From: Sulfurovum sp. UBA5198
GTDB lineage: Bacteria > Campylobacterota > Campylobacteria > Campylobacterales > Sulfurovaceae
DNA length: 64,000 nt
Direction: 5' to 3'
Assembly (NCBI GenBank): GCA_002412865.1
Contig: DHVW01000007.1
Location: forward strand, 1-64,000
Shown: piece by piece, positions 1 through 9,163 of the stretch
Numbering within the stretch: the first letter of the stretch is position 1
Layout of the letters: every line of letters starts with the position of its first letter
Made by a program: the position numbers and the translations under genes
The notes under the pieces: generated by a model
What the model was told of the DNA's origin: nothing
The model's database searches: none
What the model saw: only the letters and a program-made list of their open reading frames with translations

Positions 1-118
1 GGTTTTTTGAGGGAAATTGAGAAAAGGTGAAGGCGTAGTGTTTATGCTTATACATTATATATAAATTTTAATACTTTTAGTAATTATTTTATTTTATGTG
101 CTTTTAATGTTTTCTAAC

Positions 119-124
119 TATACT
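119..124 (+). promoter_or_regulatory. possible -10 box for the BI-1 family gene
   Basis: TATACT lies 48 bases upstream of the ATG at 173, in an AT-rich tract without a clear -35 box, as is common in this phylum. The rest of 1-172 holds no ORF or structure that I can support. Confidence 0.35.
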
Positions 125-172
125 TTCATCCAGTTACATAGGTAACCCAATATTATTTATAAGGATTTTAAA

Positions 173-871
173 ATGGCACTTTATGATAGAGATTATACTA
201 AAGCCGAAAACAATAGTGCTTACGGAGCAAAAAGCGAAACGGCATCAGTAAGTTTTATGAAAAAAACTTATCAGCTATTAGCTGCTAGTATGATAGCTGC
301 TGCTGCTGGAGCCTATGCAACGCTTCCATATGCAGAAGTTGTATCACAATACAAATGGTTTATATTTGGGTTTGAGCTATTCATGTTGTTTGTTGGTCTT
401 AGAATGACTAGAAATAAGCCTGCTCTTAACCTAGCTGCACTATTTGCATTTACATTTGCAATGGGTGTTTCTCTTGTTCCGTTGCTTGGTGGTCTAATCA
501 GTTCAGGCAAAGGCGGCGTTATTGGTAATGCATTTTTGATGACTTCAGTGCTTTTTGGTGCATTGAGTCTTTTTGCAATTAATAGTAAAAGTGATTTTTC
601 AAGCTGGGGCAAGCCTCTATTTATTACACTTATTGTTATAATTATTGCATCACTTGTAAATATGTTCTTGCTTCAAAGTCCTATAATGCATGTCGTGATT
701 ACTGCTGGTGTGCTATTGCTTTTTGGTATCTTTACAATTTATGATACTCAAAATATAGCTAATGGTGCATATGACTCACCTGTTGATGCTGCAGTTTCAC
801 TGTTTTTAGATTTTATTAATATGTTTTCTGCAATTCTTCAGCTCTTAGGCATCATGGGAAGTGATGACTAA
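173..871 (+). CDS. Bax inhibitor-1 / YccA family membrane protein
   Basis: A 232-aa integral membrane protein with about seven hydrophobic segments from residue 30 to the C-terminus, the size and layout of bacterial BI-1 (YccA/YbhL) proteins. Family members sit in the inner membrane; some act as pH-sensitive Ca2+ leak channels and YccA modulates the FtsH protease, but the role here is unknown. The hydrophilic N-terminus is followed by a conserved Met-rich start of the first helix. AAGGATTTTAAA precedes the ATG. The next gene overlaps its end (TGATGACTAA), so the two are probably translated together. Assignment to the family is firm, function is not. Confidence 0.88.
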   Translation: MALYDRDYTKAENNSAYGAKSETASVSFMKKTYQLLAASMIAAAAGAYATLPYAEVVSQYKWFIFGFELFMLFVGLRMTRNKPALNLAALFAFTFAMGVSLVPLLGGLISSGKGGVIGNAFLMTSVLFGALSLFAINSKSDFSSWGKPLFITLIVIIIASLVNMFLLQSPIMHVVITAGVLLLFGIFTIYDTQNIANGAYDSPVDAAVSLFLDFINMFSAILQLLGIMGSDD

Positions 872-1262
872 AGACCTAAAAGTTGTGCGTCTGATTGATG
901 CCAACCTAAACCGTCTAAAAGAAGGGATTAGAGTCATCGAAGATATCGCAAGGTATCACGATGACAACAAAGAACTAGCCTCAAAATTAAAATCCATCAG
1001 ACATAAATGTAAAATAGATATGTACATTGAACTTTTGAAATCTAGAAATAGCGAGAATGATGTTTTGCGTCCAACTACAAAAAGTGAACTAAATCGTTCA
1101 TCCCTAAATGATATCTTAATAGCTAATTATAAAAGAACCCAAGAGTCATCGAGGGTACTTGAAGAGGTATTTAAAATCATAAATCCACTATTGTCCGAAC
1201 AATTTAAAGAGATTAGGTATCAAATGTACACAATAGAAAAAGAAAATCTAGCAAATCTTTGA
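864..1262 (+). CDS. small ThiE-associated domain protein (annotated as thiamine-phosphate pyrophosphorylase in relatives)
   Basis: A 132-aa, charged, all-helical protein opening with IDANLNRLKEGIRVIED and containing RTQESSRVLEEVFK. This is the helical domain found N-terminal to ThiE in some bacteria and as a stand-alone protein in Campylobacterota, where it is labelled thiamine-phosphate pyrophosphorylase. The TIM-barrel ThiE catalytic domain is absent, so enzymatic activity is doubtful. I prefer the ATG at 864 over the GTG at 861; either overlaps the stop of the BI-1 gene. The 3' end overlaps the convergent methyltransferase gene by 15 bases. Confidence 0.7.
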   Translation: MTKDLKVVRLIDANLNRLKEGIRVIEDIARYHDDNKELASKLKSIRHKCKIDMYIELLKSRNSENDVLRPTTKSELNRSSLNDILIANYKRTQESSRVLEEVFKIINPLLSEQFKEIRYQMYTIEKENLANL

Positions 1263-2006
1263 TTTTGCATTTACAAATAGTACTTCAAACTCTAAATAAT
1301 CATATGGATAGTTTGCAATAAGCGATTTTGTCTCTTTGTAGCTCATGTGTTGCTTGCCACCACTCACTCCACTATGTTTTATATATCTAAACATCTCTTC
1401 TTTTGTTTTGAAATACAATTTGTATGAACGAACCTCGTAAATTGCGTCATAATACATATTGAATGCTTGCATAAAATCTTGACTACTTTGGATTGGTGAA
1501 TTTATATTTGATATTTGATGAATAGTTTTAAATGTACTATTTGTAAAAAGTGATGCAGTTAAATATTTACTACACTTTGAGAGATAAGAAAGTGTATTTT
1601 TTAGACTACTGCACCATTGCAAAGCAGATGATGAGACCAGTAAATCATATCTATTTTTAGTAAAATCTAGACAATTAGACTCTGAATTAAAATCAAAAAG
1701 TTGTTTCTGTATTTCAGTAGATTTAGGATGTTGCTCAAGCATATCAATTGAGCCATCAGTAGCATAAAATTTACTAAAATAAATCCCATGTTCAATACAA
1801 TTTTTATATACAGCACCAGTACCACATCCAATGTCAACTATCGAGCTATATTCTCTTTTTTCTATCATATTCACAAGCTCATTGGCGACTATTGCTTGTA
1901 TTTGATTATAACTATTGTATTCATATGCAAATCTAGAAAATTCTTTGATTGGCTTGTTTTTATTATTTGAATATTGGTCGCTCTCGTGGTTCATATCGCT
2001 TGTCAT
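1248..2006 (-). CDS. SAM-dependent methyltransferase, BioC-like (malonyl-ACP O-methyltransferase)
   Basis: A 252-aa class I methyltransferase. The SAM-binding glycine loop VDIGCGTGAV lies near residue 60, and the stretch LLVSSSALQWCSSL matches the motif-IV region of BioC proteins. The N-terminal SRFAYEYNSYNQIQ resembles the opening of BioC, which methylates malonyl-ACP to start pimelate synthesis for biotin. The window also carries bioB, far away at 36 kb, which makes a biotin role plausible. It is monocistronic and divergent from secG. Start uncertain: ATG at 2006 or the in-frame ATG at 1994; neither has a strong ribosome site. Confidence 0.65.
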   Translation of the reverse strand: MTSDMNHESDQYSNNKNKPIKEFSRFAYEYNSYNQIQAIVANELVNMIEKREYSSIVDIGCGTGAVYKNCIEHGIYFSKFYATDGSIDMLEQHPKSTEIQKQLFDFNSESNCLDFTKNRYDLLVSSSALQWCSSLKNTLSYLSKCSKYLTASLFTNSTFKTIHQISNINSPIQSSQDFMQAFNMYYDAIYEVRSYKLYFKTKEEMFRYIKHSGVSGGKQHMSYKETKSLIANYPYDYLEFEVLFVNAKSKIC

Positions 2007-2027
2007 CTCATTTTTAATCTATTTGGG

Positions 2028-2033
2028 TATAAT
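2028..2033 (+). promoter_or_regulatory. -10 box of secG
   Basis: TATAAT in the divergent spacer between the BioC-like gene and secG, 48 bases before the secG ATG. Confidence 0.5.
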
Positions 2034-2081
2034 TCATGCAATTATATCTAAATAAAAATTGCAAACATACAAGAGGTCAAA

Positions 2082-2399
2082 ATGGAATCAACTTTATTAA
2101 TCATACAAATCGTTCTTTCGATAGTCATCACAATCGCAGTGCTATTACAAAAAAGTTCAGGTATGGGCCTTGGTGCTTATAGCGGAAGTAATGAGTCGTT
2201 ATTTGGAGCAAAAGGTCCTATGGGCTTTTTGGCTAAAGCTACTTTTGTAATAGGTTTTCTTTTTGTGCTAAACACACTTGCATTGACATATGTATATACA
2301 AAACAGAGCAATAAATCTGTGGCTGACTTGATACCAAGCAATAATAAAGTAATTCCAGCATCACAACTGCCTGTAGCTCCTGTGGCACCTAAAAATTAA
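2082..2399 (+). CDS. secG: preprotein translocase subunit SecG
   Basis: A 105-aa membrane protein with two hydrophobic helices (about residues 3-22 and 51-72) separated by the conserved cytoplasmic loop QKSSGMGLGAYSGSNESLFG, diagnostic for SecG, the accessory subunit of the SecYEG inner-membrane translocon. The C-terminus is a Pro/Ala/Val-rich tail. AGAGG stands 9 bases before the ATG. It is followed by the acyltransferase gene rather than by frr-pyrE, the usual neighbours in related genomes (family knowledge), so the glycan block may have been inserted here. Confidence 0.93.
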   Translation: MESTLLIIQIVLSIVITIAVLLQKSSGMGLGAYSGSNESLFGAKGPMGFLAKATFVIGFLFVLNTLALTYVYTKQSNKSVADLIPSNNKVIPASQLPVAPVAPKN

Positions 2400-2450
2400 G
2401 AGAACCTGCAACTTATAAATTTTGATTTAGGCAATAACAATAAAAGGGTC

Positions 2451-4391
2451 ATGATATTGAAATTACTACCAATAGTAAATCACTCTCTAAGCTACAACAG
2501 AGCAATTGATGGACTTCGTGGAGTTGCGATATTATTGGTTTTACTCTTTCATCTCTTTCCTTCACAGTTCTCTTTTGGATATGTTGGTGTAGATATATTT
2601 TTTGTACTTTCTGGGTTTTTGATTACTCAAATTATATCAACAAAAATGCAAAATGACACATTTCGTTTTACAGAGTTTTATCGAAATAGAATCAGGCGAA
2701 TATTCCCTGCTATGATTCTGGTTCTGGTGGTAGCTTTTTTGATAGGATATTTATTTTTATTCCCTAAAGAATTCGAGTCATTTTCTAAGCACATAACATC
2801 ATCTGCTCTATTTTATGAAAATTTTAGACTTATTGGCGAAGCTGGATACTGGGACAATGCTAGCACTCTTAAGCCTCTATTGCACTTTTGGTCGCTATCC
2901 ATTGAGGAGCAATTCTATTTATTTTGGCCGATTATTATTTGGCTAATCTATAGATATAAACTTGATATCCTACGCTCACTCGCAATTATATTTTTAGCAC
3001 TCATAATAGTGCCACAGTTTTTGAATATTGACCCATTTTATCACTCTCTTGCTCGTTTTTGGGAGCTAACTTTAGGTGGACTAGCATTTGTGTTACTTGA
3101 TAGATATAAAGATATCAAAATATCAAAATACTCTCCTCTATTTGTAATAATGTTTTTTGTAGCAATTATCACCGCTTATGATAATCACACTTATAGTCTT
3201 ATTAGAACTATATTTATCACAACCAGTACGGCACTATTGATTACTATATTATCCAAAATACCAAATCATAAGATTTTTAGTTCACACATACTCGTATTTC
3301 TAGGTCTTATTAGCTTTCCTCTATATCTATGGCACTATATGCTTATAGGTTATGCCAATATTTTTGGGTATGATGGTTTTGAGACAAAAATTATTTTAGC
3401 AATTGTCTCTATAATGCTTTCATATTTGACATATATATTTGTAGAGATTAGAGCTAGAAGAGAAAATAGTTATAAATTTGCATTTTTTTTAATAATAATA
3501 GTATTAATACTTGCAACAATGTCACATTATGTTTATAAAACTGGAGGGTTAGCAGATAGAGGGCATATCAAGAGTATAAAAAATACATATTTTGATAGAG
3601 TACCATTCAAGGATGCTAATGGCACTAAAATTATTGAAGATATTGTGGGGAAAAATCCCAACATATCCCATATAAGAGCAAATACAAAGATTATGCAAGA
3701 GCCATTTTTTGTACTTATCGGAGATTCTCATGCGTATAGTATTTACGATGCTCTTTCTGGGGAAATTTTGAAACATGGATATAGAACCCTTTGTATTTCC
3801 AATAACTCAATACCGACATTTATAAAAACAGTTGGTAGTTTGGACAAAAAAATAAAAGAAAAAAATAAAACTATATACCAAATTTTAGAAAAAATAAAAC
3901 CAAAAAAAATTATTTGGGTATCACGAGGTCAAATATATGCAACCAATAGTAGTTTTTCATTAAATGAAAAAAGTGATACAAATAAACAAAGTTTTCAAAT
4001 AGCTAATTTTTATGGTAACCTAGAAGCAACATTTAAATATTTTGATAAAAACAATATTGAATTATATTTTGTACTAGAAAATCCGGAGCTAGGCTTTTCT
4101 CCGGAAGAATGTTTAAAAAGACCGTTTTTTAATGCACCTATAATTTCAAAATGTTCAATTCCTAAAGCTAAATATTTGAAACGACAAGAAAAATTTATAT
4201 ATAATGTTAAAGAGATTGCTTCAAAATATAAAAATATAAAAATTGTTGATACTCAAAATATTTTTTGCGATAACAAAGAGTGTCACGCAATAATTAATGA
4301 AAAATTGATTTATTTTGATGATAATCACTTAAATCAAGAAGGAGCAAAAATTCAAGCTCAAGAGATTGTAAGGCAAATATTTAAATTATGA
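2451..4391 (+). CDS. membrane acyltransferase with SGNH domain (OafA/YrhL type)
   Basis: A 646-aa protein. The N-terminal 360 residues form an acyltransferase-3 domain with about ten membrane helices; it opens with YNRAIDGLRGVAILLVLLFH, has the catalytic-type His in the first helix and YRNRIRRIFPA after helix two. The C-terminal part (from about residue 380) is a soluble SGNH-like domain with FVLIGDSHAYSIYDAL (GDSH Ser block) and DDNHLNQEGA (the D..H block). Such proteins O-acetylate lipopolysaccharide or other surface glycans, moving acetyl across the membrane to the periplasmic SGNH domain. It is the first gene of the glycan block and overlaps the flippase gene by four bases (ATGA). Confidence 0.9.
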   Translation: MILKLLPIVNHSLSYNRAIDGLRGVAILLVLLFHLFPSQFSFGYVGVDIFFVLSGFLITQIISTKMQNDTFRFTEFYRNRIRRIFPAMILVLVVAFLIGYLFLFPKEFESFSKHITSSALFYENFRLIGEAGYWDNASTLKPLLHFWSLSIEEQFYLFWPIIIWLIYRYKLDILRSLAIIFLALIIVPQFLNIDPFYHSLARFWELTLGGLAFVLLDRYKDIKISKYSPLFVIMFFVAIITAYDNHTYSLIRTIFITTSTALLITILSKIPNHKIFSSHILVFLGLISFPLYLWHYMLIGYANIFGYDGFETKIILAIVSIMLSYLTYIFVEIRARRENSYKFAFFLIIIVLILATMSHYVYKTGGLADRGHIKSIKNTYFDRVPFKDANGTKIIEDIVGKNPNISHIRANTKIMQEPFFVLIGDSHAYSIYDALSGEILKHGYRTLCISNNSIPTFIKTVGSLDKKIKEKNKTIYQILEKIKPKKIIWVSRGQIYATNSSFSLNEKSDTNKQSFQIANFYGNLEATFKYFDKNNIELYFVLENPELGFSPEECLKRPFFNAPIISKCSIPKAKYLKRQEKFIYNVKEIASKYKNIKIVDTQNIFCDNKECHAIINEKLIYFDDNHLNQEGAKIQAQEIVRQIFKL

Positions 4392-5638
4392 TAAATAAAT
4401 TAAAATCCAAAAGTGAATTTAGCTCTAATGCTATGACTCTCATGAGTGGCACTGTGATAGCTCAAGCATTGCCACTTGTAATTACGCCTATACTTACACG
4501 CCTATATTCACCTACTGATTTTGGGATTTTTGCTATATTTGTTGCTATTGTTGGTATATTTAGCGTTGTGGCAACGGCTAGATATGAACAGGCTATAATG
4601 TTGCCAGATTCACACGATGAGGCCATCTCTCTAATTGCACTTAGTGTCATAATGGCTTCTATATTGTCATTTACTTTAGCTCTATTTATTTGGATATTTT
4701 TTGACTTCATAAATAGTAATACACATATAGGATATTGGCTTTATGGTGTACCGTTTGGCGTTTTGCTAGTATCTATATTTAATTCACTTATCGCTATGAA
4801 TAACAGATTGGCATTATATAAAGATATAGCTACAAGCACTGTTTTAAAGGCTACTGTATTAGCCATCTCGCAACTTATGCTTGGCTTTATGAGTATTGGT
4901 TTTGCTGGATTGATTTTAGGTTTTCTAGGTTCAAGCATAGCAGCAAATCAAAAGCTTTTACATAATATCAGAGGCTATAAGTTAAAAAATATCAATATTA
5001 ATATCATTAAAAAATTAGCCAATAAATATAGAAATTTTCCTATATTTCAAGCTCCTCATGCACTTTTAAATACACTTGTTACTTATATTCCTGTATATCT
5101 TTTTGCTCCATTTTTTGGTACTATTGCAGTTGGTCTATACTCTTTGTCAAATAGAGTGATTTTTATGCCTCTTTCAATTCTTGCAAACTCAAACGCAAAA
5201 GTATATAATCAACATATTACTACAAATCTAAATGAGCAGCCACAAGCTAGGTATGATTTTACTGTTTTGCTATTAAAAAAATTTAGCTTGATATTGATTG
5301 TGCCTTTTGTGGTATTTGTAGTATTTGCTCCAGATATTTTCTCGTTTGTCTTTGGCAAGCAATGGATGGTGGCTGGATTATATGCACAAATTTTATCCCC
5401 TTGGTTTTTTTTAAATTCTTTGGTTTCTATTATCGCATATATTCCTAGTATGATGAATGAACAAAAAAAGGCTCTAAAAATAGCTATTTCCCATGCTATC
5501 ATCATATCTCTGGCAATATCGTTTGGTATATATCTAGGAGATATAAAATATGCATTAGCACTTTTTGCAATAGCTCAATGTACAGTGCTTTTGTATAATC
5601 TTATTTGGATGCTTTCACTTATAAGAGAGAATAAATGA
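4388..5638 (+). CDS. polysaccharide flippase, Wzx/PST family
   Basis: A 416-aa protein with about 12 membrane helices. The N-terminus (ALPLVITPILTRLYSPTDFG) is the signature of oligosaccharide/lipopolysaccharide flippases that move lipid-linked repeat units across the inner membrane. ATGA overlaps on both sides couple it to the acyltransferase and the first glycosyltransferase. No Wzy polymerase or WaaL ligase is recognisable in the window, so what happens to the flipped glycan cannot be told. Confidence 0.88.
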   Translation: MINKLKSKSEFSSNAMTLMSGTVIAQALPLVITPILTRLYSPTDFGIFAIFVAIVGIFSVVATARYEQAIMLPDSHDEAISLIALSVIMASILSFTLALFIWIFFDFINSNTHIGYWLYGVPFGVLLVSIFNSLIAMNNRLALYKDIATSTVLKATVLAISQLMLGFMSIGFAGLILGFLGSSIAANQKLLHNIRGYKLKNININIIKKLANKYRNFPIFQAPHALLNTLVTYIPVYLFAPFFGTIAVGLYSLSNRVIFMPLSILANSNAKVYNQHITTNLNEQPQARYDFTVLLLKKFSLILIVPFVVFVVFAPDIFSFVFGKQWMVAGLYAQILSPWFFLNSLVSIIAYIPSMMNEQKKALKIAISHAIIISLAISFGIYLGDIKYALALFAIAQCTVLLYNLIWMLSLIRENK

Positions 5639-6732
5639 GAGTACTGCTGATAGCTAATCACTCATCAGTATTTGGCAAAGAGTTGTTTGACAAACTAAAT
5701 GAATATGGTAAAGATGTAGCTTTACTGGATTTTGAAAGTCTAAAACTATGTGGCAAAGTTGATAGTGATAAATACTCAAAAGCTTTTGCTAAATATAGAA
5801 AATTACCAAAAATTCATATGATATTTAGATTATATTTCATTGCCAAATTTTTGTGTGAACATAACTTTGATGTAGTCAACATTCATACATCTAGAGTTAT
5901 TTATACTACCATCTTGCCAATGCTATCAAACTCTAAACTGGTTACCACGATTTATGGAAGTGATTTTTATCGGCAAAGCAAACTAGCTAGAAAAATACAA
6001 AAGTTTATATATACCTCATCGTCTAAAATTACATTTACTAATCCTCTTACTATGCAGAGCTTTTTGGACTACTATGGAGAGTTTGGAGATAAAAGCGTAG
6101 TTTGCAGATTTGGTCTAGGCACCCTTGATGTAATAGAAAAAAATAGAAATATATCAAAAGACATAATCAAAAAAAATCTTGGATATAGTGCCACAAAAAC
6201 TATTATCACCTGTGGCTACAATGCAACCAAGGCACAACAACACGAAGCTATTATAGAGAGTATTTCGAAGTTAGATAATAAAACTATAGAAAGAGTGCAG
6301 TTTATATTTCCTATGACTTATGGTGATAAACCATATAGGGAGAATATAAAAAAGATACTTACAAAGACTAATCTTGATTATATTGTTTTGGAGGAGTTTT
6401 TATATGGCGACAATAATGCTAATATTAAACTCGGCAGTGATATAATGATAAATATGCTCAAAACTGATAGTTTTTCAGGTTCAATGCAGGAGTTTTTGTA
6501 TGGGTCTAATGTTGTCATTACAGGTTCATGGCTACCATATGAGATATTTGACAAAGAAGGTATTATGTACAAAAAGATAAATAATCCTAGTGAACTTTCT
6601 AATATTTTAATAGAAGTAATGAATGATTTACCTAATTTAAAAATGGGGCTGAGTAGAAATATAGATATCATTAGCAATCTCTCAAGCTGGGATAACAATA
6701 TACAAAGTTGGATTGATGCATATGAGAAATAG
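5635..6732 (+). CDS. glycosyltransferase (GT-B fold, GT4-like)
   Basis: A 365-aa cytoplasmic protein. The N-terminal half opens with the Rossmann-like MRVLLIANHSSVFGKEL and contains LVTTIYGSDFYRQ, a region similar to GT4 glycosyltransferases that extend surface glycans. The C-terminal half has a weak GT4-type donor region (EFLYGSNVVITGSWLPYEIF). Overall similarity is loose and neither donor sugar nor linkage can be named. The start overlaps the flippase stop (ATGA). Confidence 0.75.
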   Translation: MRVLLIANHSSVFGKELFDKLNEYGKDVALLDFESLKLCGKVDSDKYSKAFAKYRKLPKIHMIFRLYFIAKFLCEHNFDVVNIHTSRVIYTTILPMLSNSKLVTTIYGSDFYRQSKLARKIQKFIYTSSSKITFTNPLTMQSFLDYYGEFGDKSVVCRFGLGTLDVIEKNRNISKDIIKKNLGYSATKTIITCGYNATKAQQHEAIIESISKLDNKTIERVQFIFPMTYGDKPYRENIKKILTKTNLDYIVLEEFLYGDNNANIKLGSDIMINMLKTDSFSGSMQEFLYGSNVVITGSWLPYEIFDKEGIMYKKINNPSELSNILIEVMNDLPNLKMGLSRNIDIISNLSSWDNNIQSWIDAYEK

Positions 6733-6774
6733 AAACAATGATAGGATATTTATGATCTCCAAAAGGTTTTATAT

Positions 6775-7980
6775 ATGACAATATGGATACTTAATCATCA
6801 CGCATTAACCCCACAAATGAGTGGTGGAACGAGGCATTATGATTTTGCAAAAGAGCTTATTGATAGAGGTCACAAAGTAGTCATAATATCATCAAGCTTT
6901 CACTACTCTAAATATAGTGAAATGAAAGACTATGGCAGTAATGAGTATATAGTCGAAAACATCGAAGGGATAAATTGGGTCTGGCTTAAAACTCCACCAT
7001 ACAAAGGTAACGGCTTTCTGCGAGTGAAAAATATGCTAAGCTATACATATAAAGCTATCAATGTTGTTCCAAATCTAGATTTACCAAAACCTGATATTAT
7101 TATAGGTTCATCGGTTCATCTGTTTGCAGTATATTCGGCATATAAATTATCGCTTCGTTACAAAGTGCCTTTTATAATGGAGGTGCGAGATTTATGGCCT
7201 CAAACACTGATAGATATGGGTATATCGAAGTGGCATCCATTTATCATTACACTTGGATTTTTAGAGAGATTTTTGTATAAAAAAGCGGTTAAGATAATCT
7301 CAAATTTACCTTACGCTTATGATTATATATCAGCTTACGCAAGAAAAGATAAATTTGAGTGGATCAGCAATGGTGTTGATTTATCAAATCACACTTATGT
7401 AAAGCCAAAGAGAGTTAATAGTTTTATAATTAGTTACACAGGAGCTTTAGGTGTTGCAAATAATTTAGTTACACTCATAGAGGCAGCAGATATACTAAGA
7501 AATGAGCCAAATATATCTTTTAGAATAATAGGTGATGGGGCAGAAAAAAATAAACTTAAAGAGCTTATGGAATTAAAAAAACTGAAAAATATATCCATAG
7601 AAGACCCAGTAAGCAAAGATCAAATACCAAATATTTTGGCAAATAGTGACATATTGTATTTTAATCTCGCAGATAGTCCTGTCTTTAAGTATGGAATTAG
7701 TTCAAATAAATTATTCGATTATATGGCAGCTGGAAGAGTTGTGATATTCTCATCAAACGCAGTCAATAATCCAATCAAAGAGGCAAACGGTGGATTTACA
7801 ATACAGCCAGATAACCCATTGCTTTTGGCTAATACTATCAAGGAAATAGTTTCGATAGAGTATGAGAAAATGGTAGAAATAGGGGCTAGAAATAGGGATT
7901 ATTGTGAGAAATATTATAGTATTCCACTACTAGTAGATAAATTAGAAAAAATTTTAAATGTAGAAGTAAATAATGGTTAA
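6775..7980 (+). CDS. glycosyltransferase family 4, WbuB-like
   Basis: A 401-aa GT-B enzyme. The N-terminus (ILNHHALTPQMSGGTRHYDFAKELIDRGH) and the block MEVRDLWPQTLIDMGI are typical of WbuB-type GT4 enzymes, which add amino sugars such as FucNAc or GalNAc onto lipid-linked acceptors. The donor-binding block lies near residues 300-330 (FKYGISSNKLFDYMAAGR), holding the expected Glu/Asp-type loop region. It overlaps the following sugar transferase by 8 bases, consistent with joint translation of the enzyme that primes the lipid carrier and the one that adds the second sugar. Confidence 0.88.
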   Translation: MTIWILNHHALTPQMSGGTRHYDFAKELIDRGHKVVIISSSFHYSKYSEMKDYGSNEYIVENIEGINWVWLKTPPYKGNGFLRVKNMLSYTYKAINVVPNLDLPKPDIIIGSSVHLFAVYSAYKLSLRYKVPFIMEVRDLWPQTLIDMGISKWHPFIITLGFLERFLYKKAVKIISNLPYAYDYISAYARKDKFEWISNGVDLSNHTYVKPKRVNSFIISYTGALGVANNLVTLIEAADILRNEPNISFRIIGDGAEKNKLKELMELKKLKNISIEDPVSKDQIPNILANSDILYFNLADSPVFKYGISSNKLFDYMAAGRVVIFSSNAVNNPIKEANGGFTIQPDNPLLLANTIKEIVSIEYEKMVEIGARNRDYCEKYYSIPLLVDKLEKILNVEVNNG

Positions 7981-8563
7981 AAGATTATTTGATATTATAT
8001 TTTCACTGATTTTTATGATCATATTTTCACCACTATATATAGCTACGAGTTTGCTAGTTTGGATTGCAATTGGTCGCCCTATTCTATTTGCTCAAGAGCG
8101 TCCCACTATAAATGAAAAGATATTTGGAATATATAAATTCCGAACAATGAGTGATGAGCGAGATGAGCATGGAAATCTTTTAAGTGATGAGATTAGGCTT
8201 GGCAAAATTGGTAAATTCATAAGAAGTTCTAGCCTTGATGAGTTACCACAACTTTTTAATGTTTTGCGTGGCGATATGAGCATGATAGGTCCTAGGCCAC
8301 TGCTCGTCGAATACCTGCCTCTTTATAATGAGAGACAAAGAAAAAGACATAATGTAAAAGCTGGCATCACAGGCTGGGCTCAAGTCAATGGTAGGAATGC
8401 AATAAGTTGGGAGCAGAAATTTGAGTATGATGTGTGGTATGTGGAGCATATCTCATTCTGGTTAGACATGAAGATATTGGGCTTAACTATGTTAAAATTG
8501 TTCAGAAGAAGTGGCATAAGCTCAAGCACAAGTGTAACAATGGAAAAGTTTAGGGGGAAATAA
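7973..8563 (+). CDS. PglC-type phosphoglycosyl transferase (undecaprenyl-phosphate sugar-1-phosphate transferase)
   Basis: A 196-aa monotopic phosphoglycosyl transferase. It has one N-terminal re-entrant hydrophobic segment (about residues 5-33), then KFRTMS, the catalytic Asp-Glu pair in SSSLDELPQLFNVLRGDMS and MIGPRPLLVEYLPLY. The short form without the extra WbaP/WcaJ helices matches Campylobacter PglC, which transfers diNAc-bacillosamine phosphate to undecaprenyl phosphate. Followed directly by PglD- and PglE-like genes, which supports an acetamido-4-amino sugar as substrate. Confidence 0.9.
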   Translation: MVKRLFDIIFSLIFMIIFSPLYIATSLLVWIAIGRPILFAQERPTINEKIFGIYKFRTMSDERDEHGNLLSDEIRLGKIGKFIRSSSLDELPQLFNVLRGDMSMIGPRPLLVEYLPLYNERQRKRHNVKAGITGWAQVNGRNAISWEQKFEYDVWYVEHISFWLDMKILGLTMLKLFRRSGISSSTSVTMEKFRGK

Positions 8564-8566
8564 AAT

Positions 8567-9163
8567 ATGAAAAGTATCTACATCTATGGAGCCAGTGGGC
8601 ATGGCTTGGTGGTGGCTGATATCGCTCTAGCGTCTGGGTATGAAAATGTGATTTTTGTAGACGATGGAGAAAATGAATTTTTAACATTTGAGCAAATAAA
8701 AGATAACATTTCAACTCCAATTGCAATTAGCATAGGGGACAATAGGATAAGAAAAATCATATTTGACAAACTAAAAAATCATGGCTTTGATATGCCAGCA
8801 CTAATCCACCAAAGCTCTATAATCTCAAAAAGTGCTATAATTGGGAATGGAACTATTATCATGCCTCTTGTGGTAGTGAATGCCAAAGCAGAAATTGGAA
8901 ATGGAGCGATACTAAACAGCAGTTGCGTTGTGGAGCATGAGTGCATCATAGGTGATTTTGTGCACATCTCTCCTAGTGCGTCTCTAGCGGGTGGTGTTAG
9001 TGTCGGTGATTTTACTCATATCGGAATAGGAAGCTCGGTTATTCAAAAAATAAAGATTGGGTCAAACTCTATAATAGGTGCTGGTTCAGTTGTAGCTGTA
9101 GATATTGGAAACAACAAAAAAGCGTATGGAAACCCATGTAAAGAGATAGGAGATATAGATTGA
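8567..9163 (+). CDS. PglD-like sugar N-acetyltransferase (left-handed beta-helix)
   Basis: A 198-aa protein with an N-terminal nucleotide-sugar binding domain (IYGASGHGLVVADIA, glycine-rich) and a C-terminal hexapeptide-repeat beta-helix with I-G-N/D-x-x-I repeats and the catalytic-type His in VVEHECIIGDFVHISPSA. PglD uses acetyl-CoA to acetylate the 4-amino group of UDP-4-amino sugars, the last step to UDP-diNAc-bacillosamine. Its stop overlaps the TTG start of the aminotransferase. Confidence 0.87.
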   Translation: MKSIYIYGASGHGLVVADIALASGYENVIFVDDGENEFLTFEQIKDNISTPIAISIGDNRIRKIIFDKLKNHGFDMPALIHQSSIISKSAIIGNGTIIMPLVVVNAKAEIGNGAILNSSCVVEHECIIGDFVHISPSASLAGGVSVGDFTHIGIGSSVIQKIKIGSNSIIGAGSVVAVDIGNNKKAYGNPCKEIGDID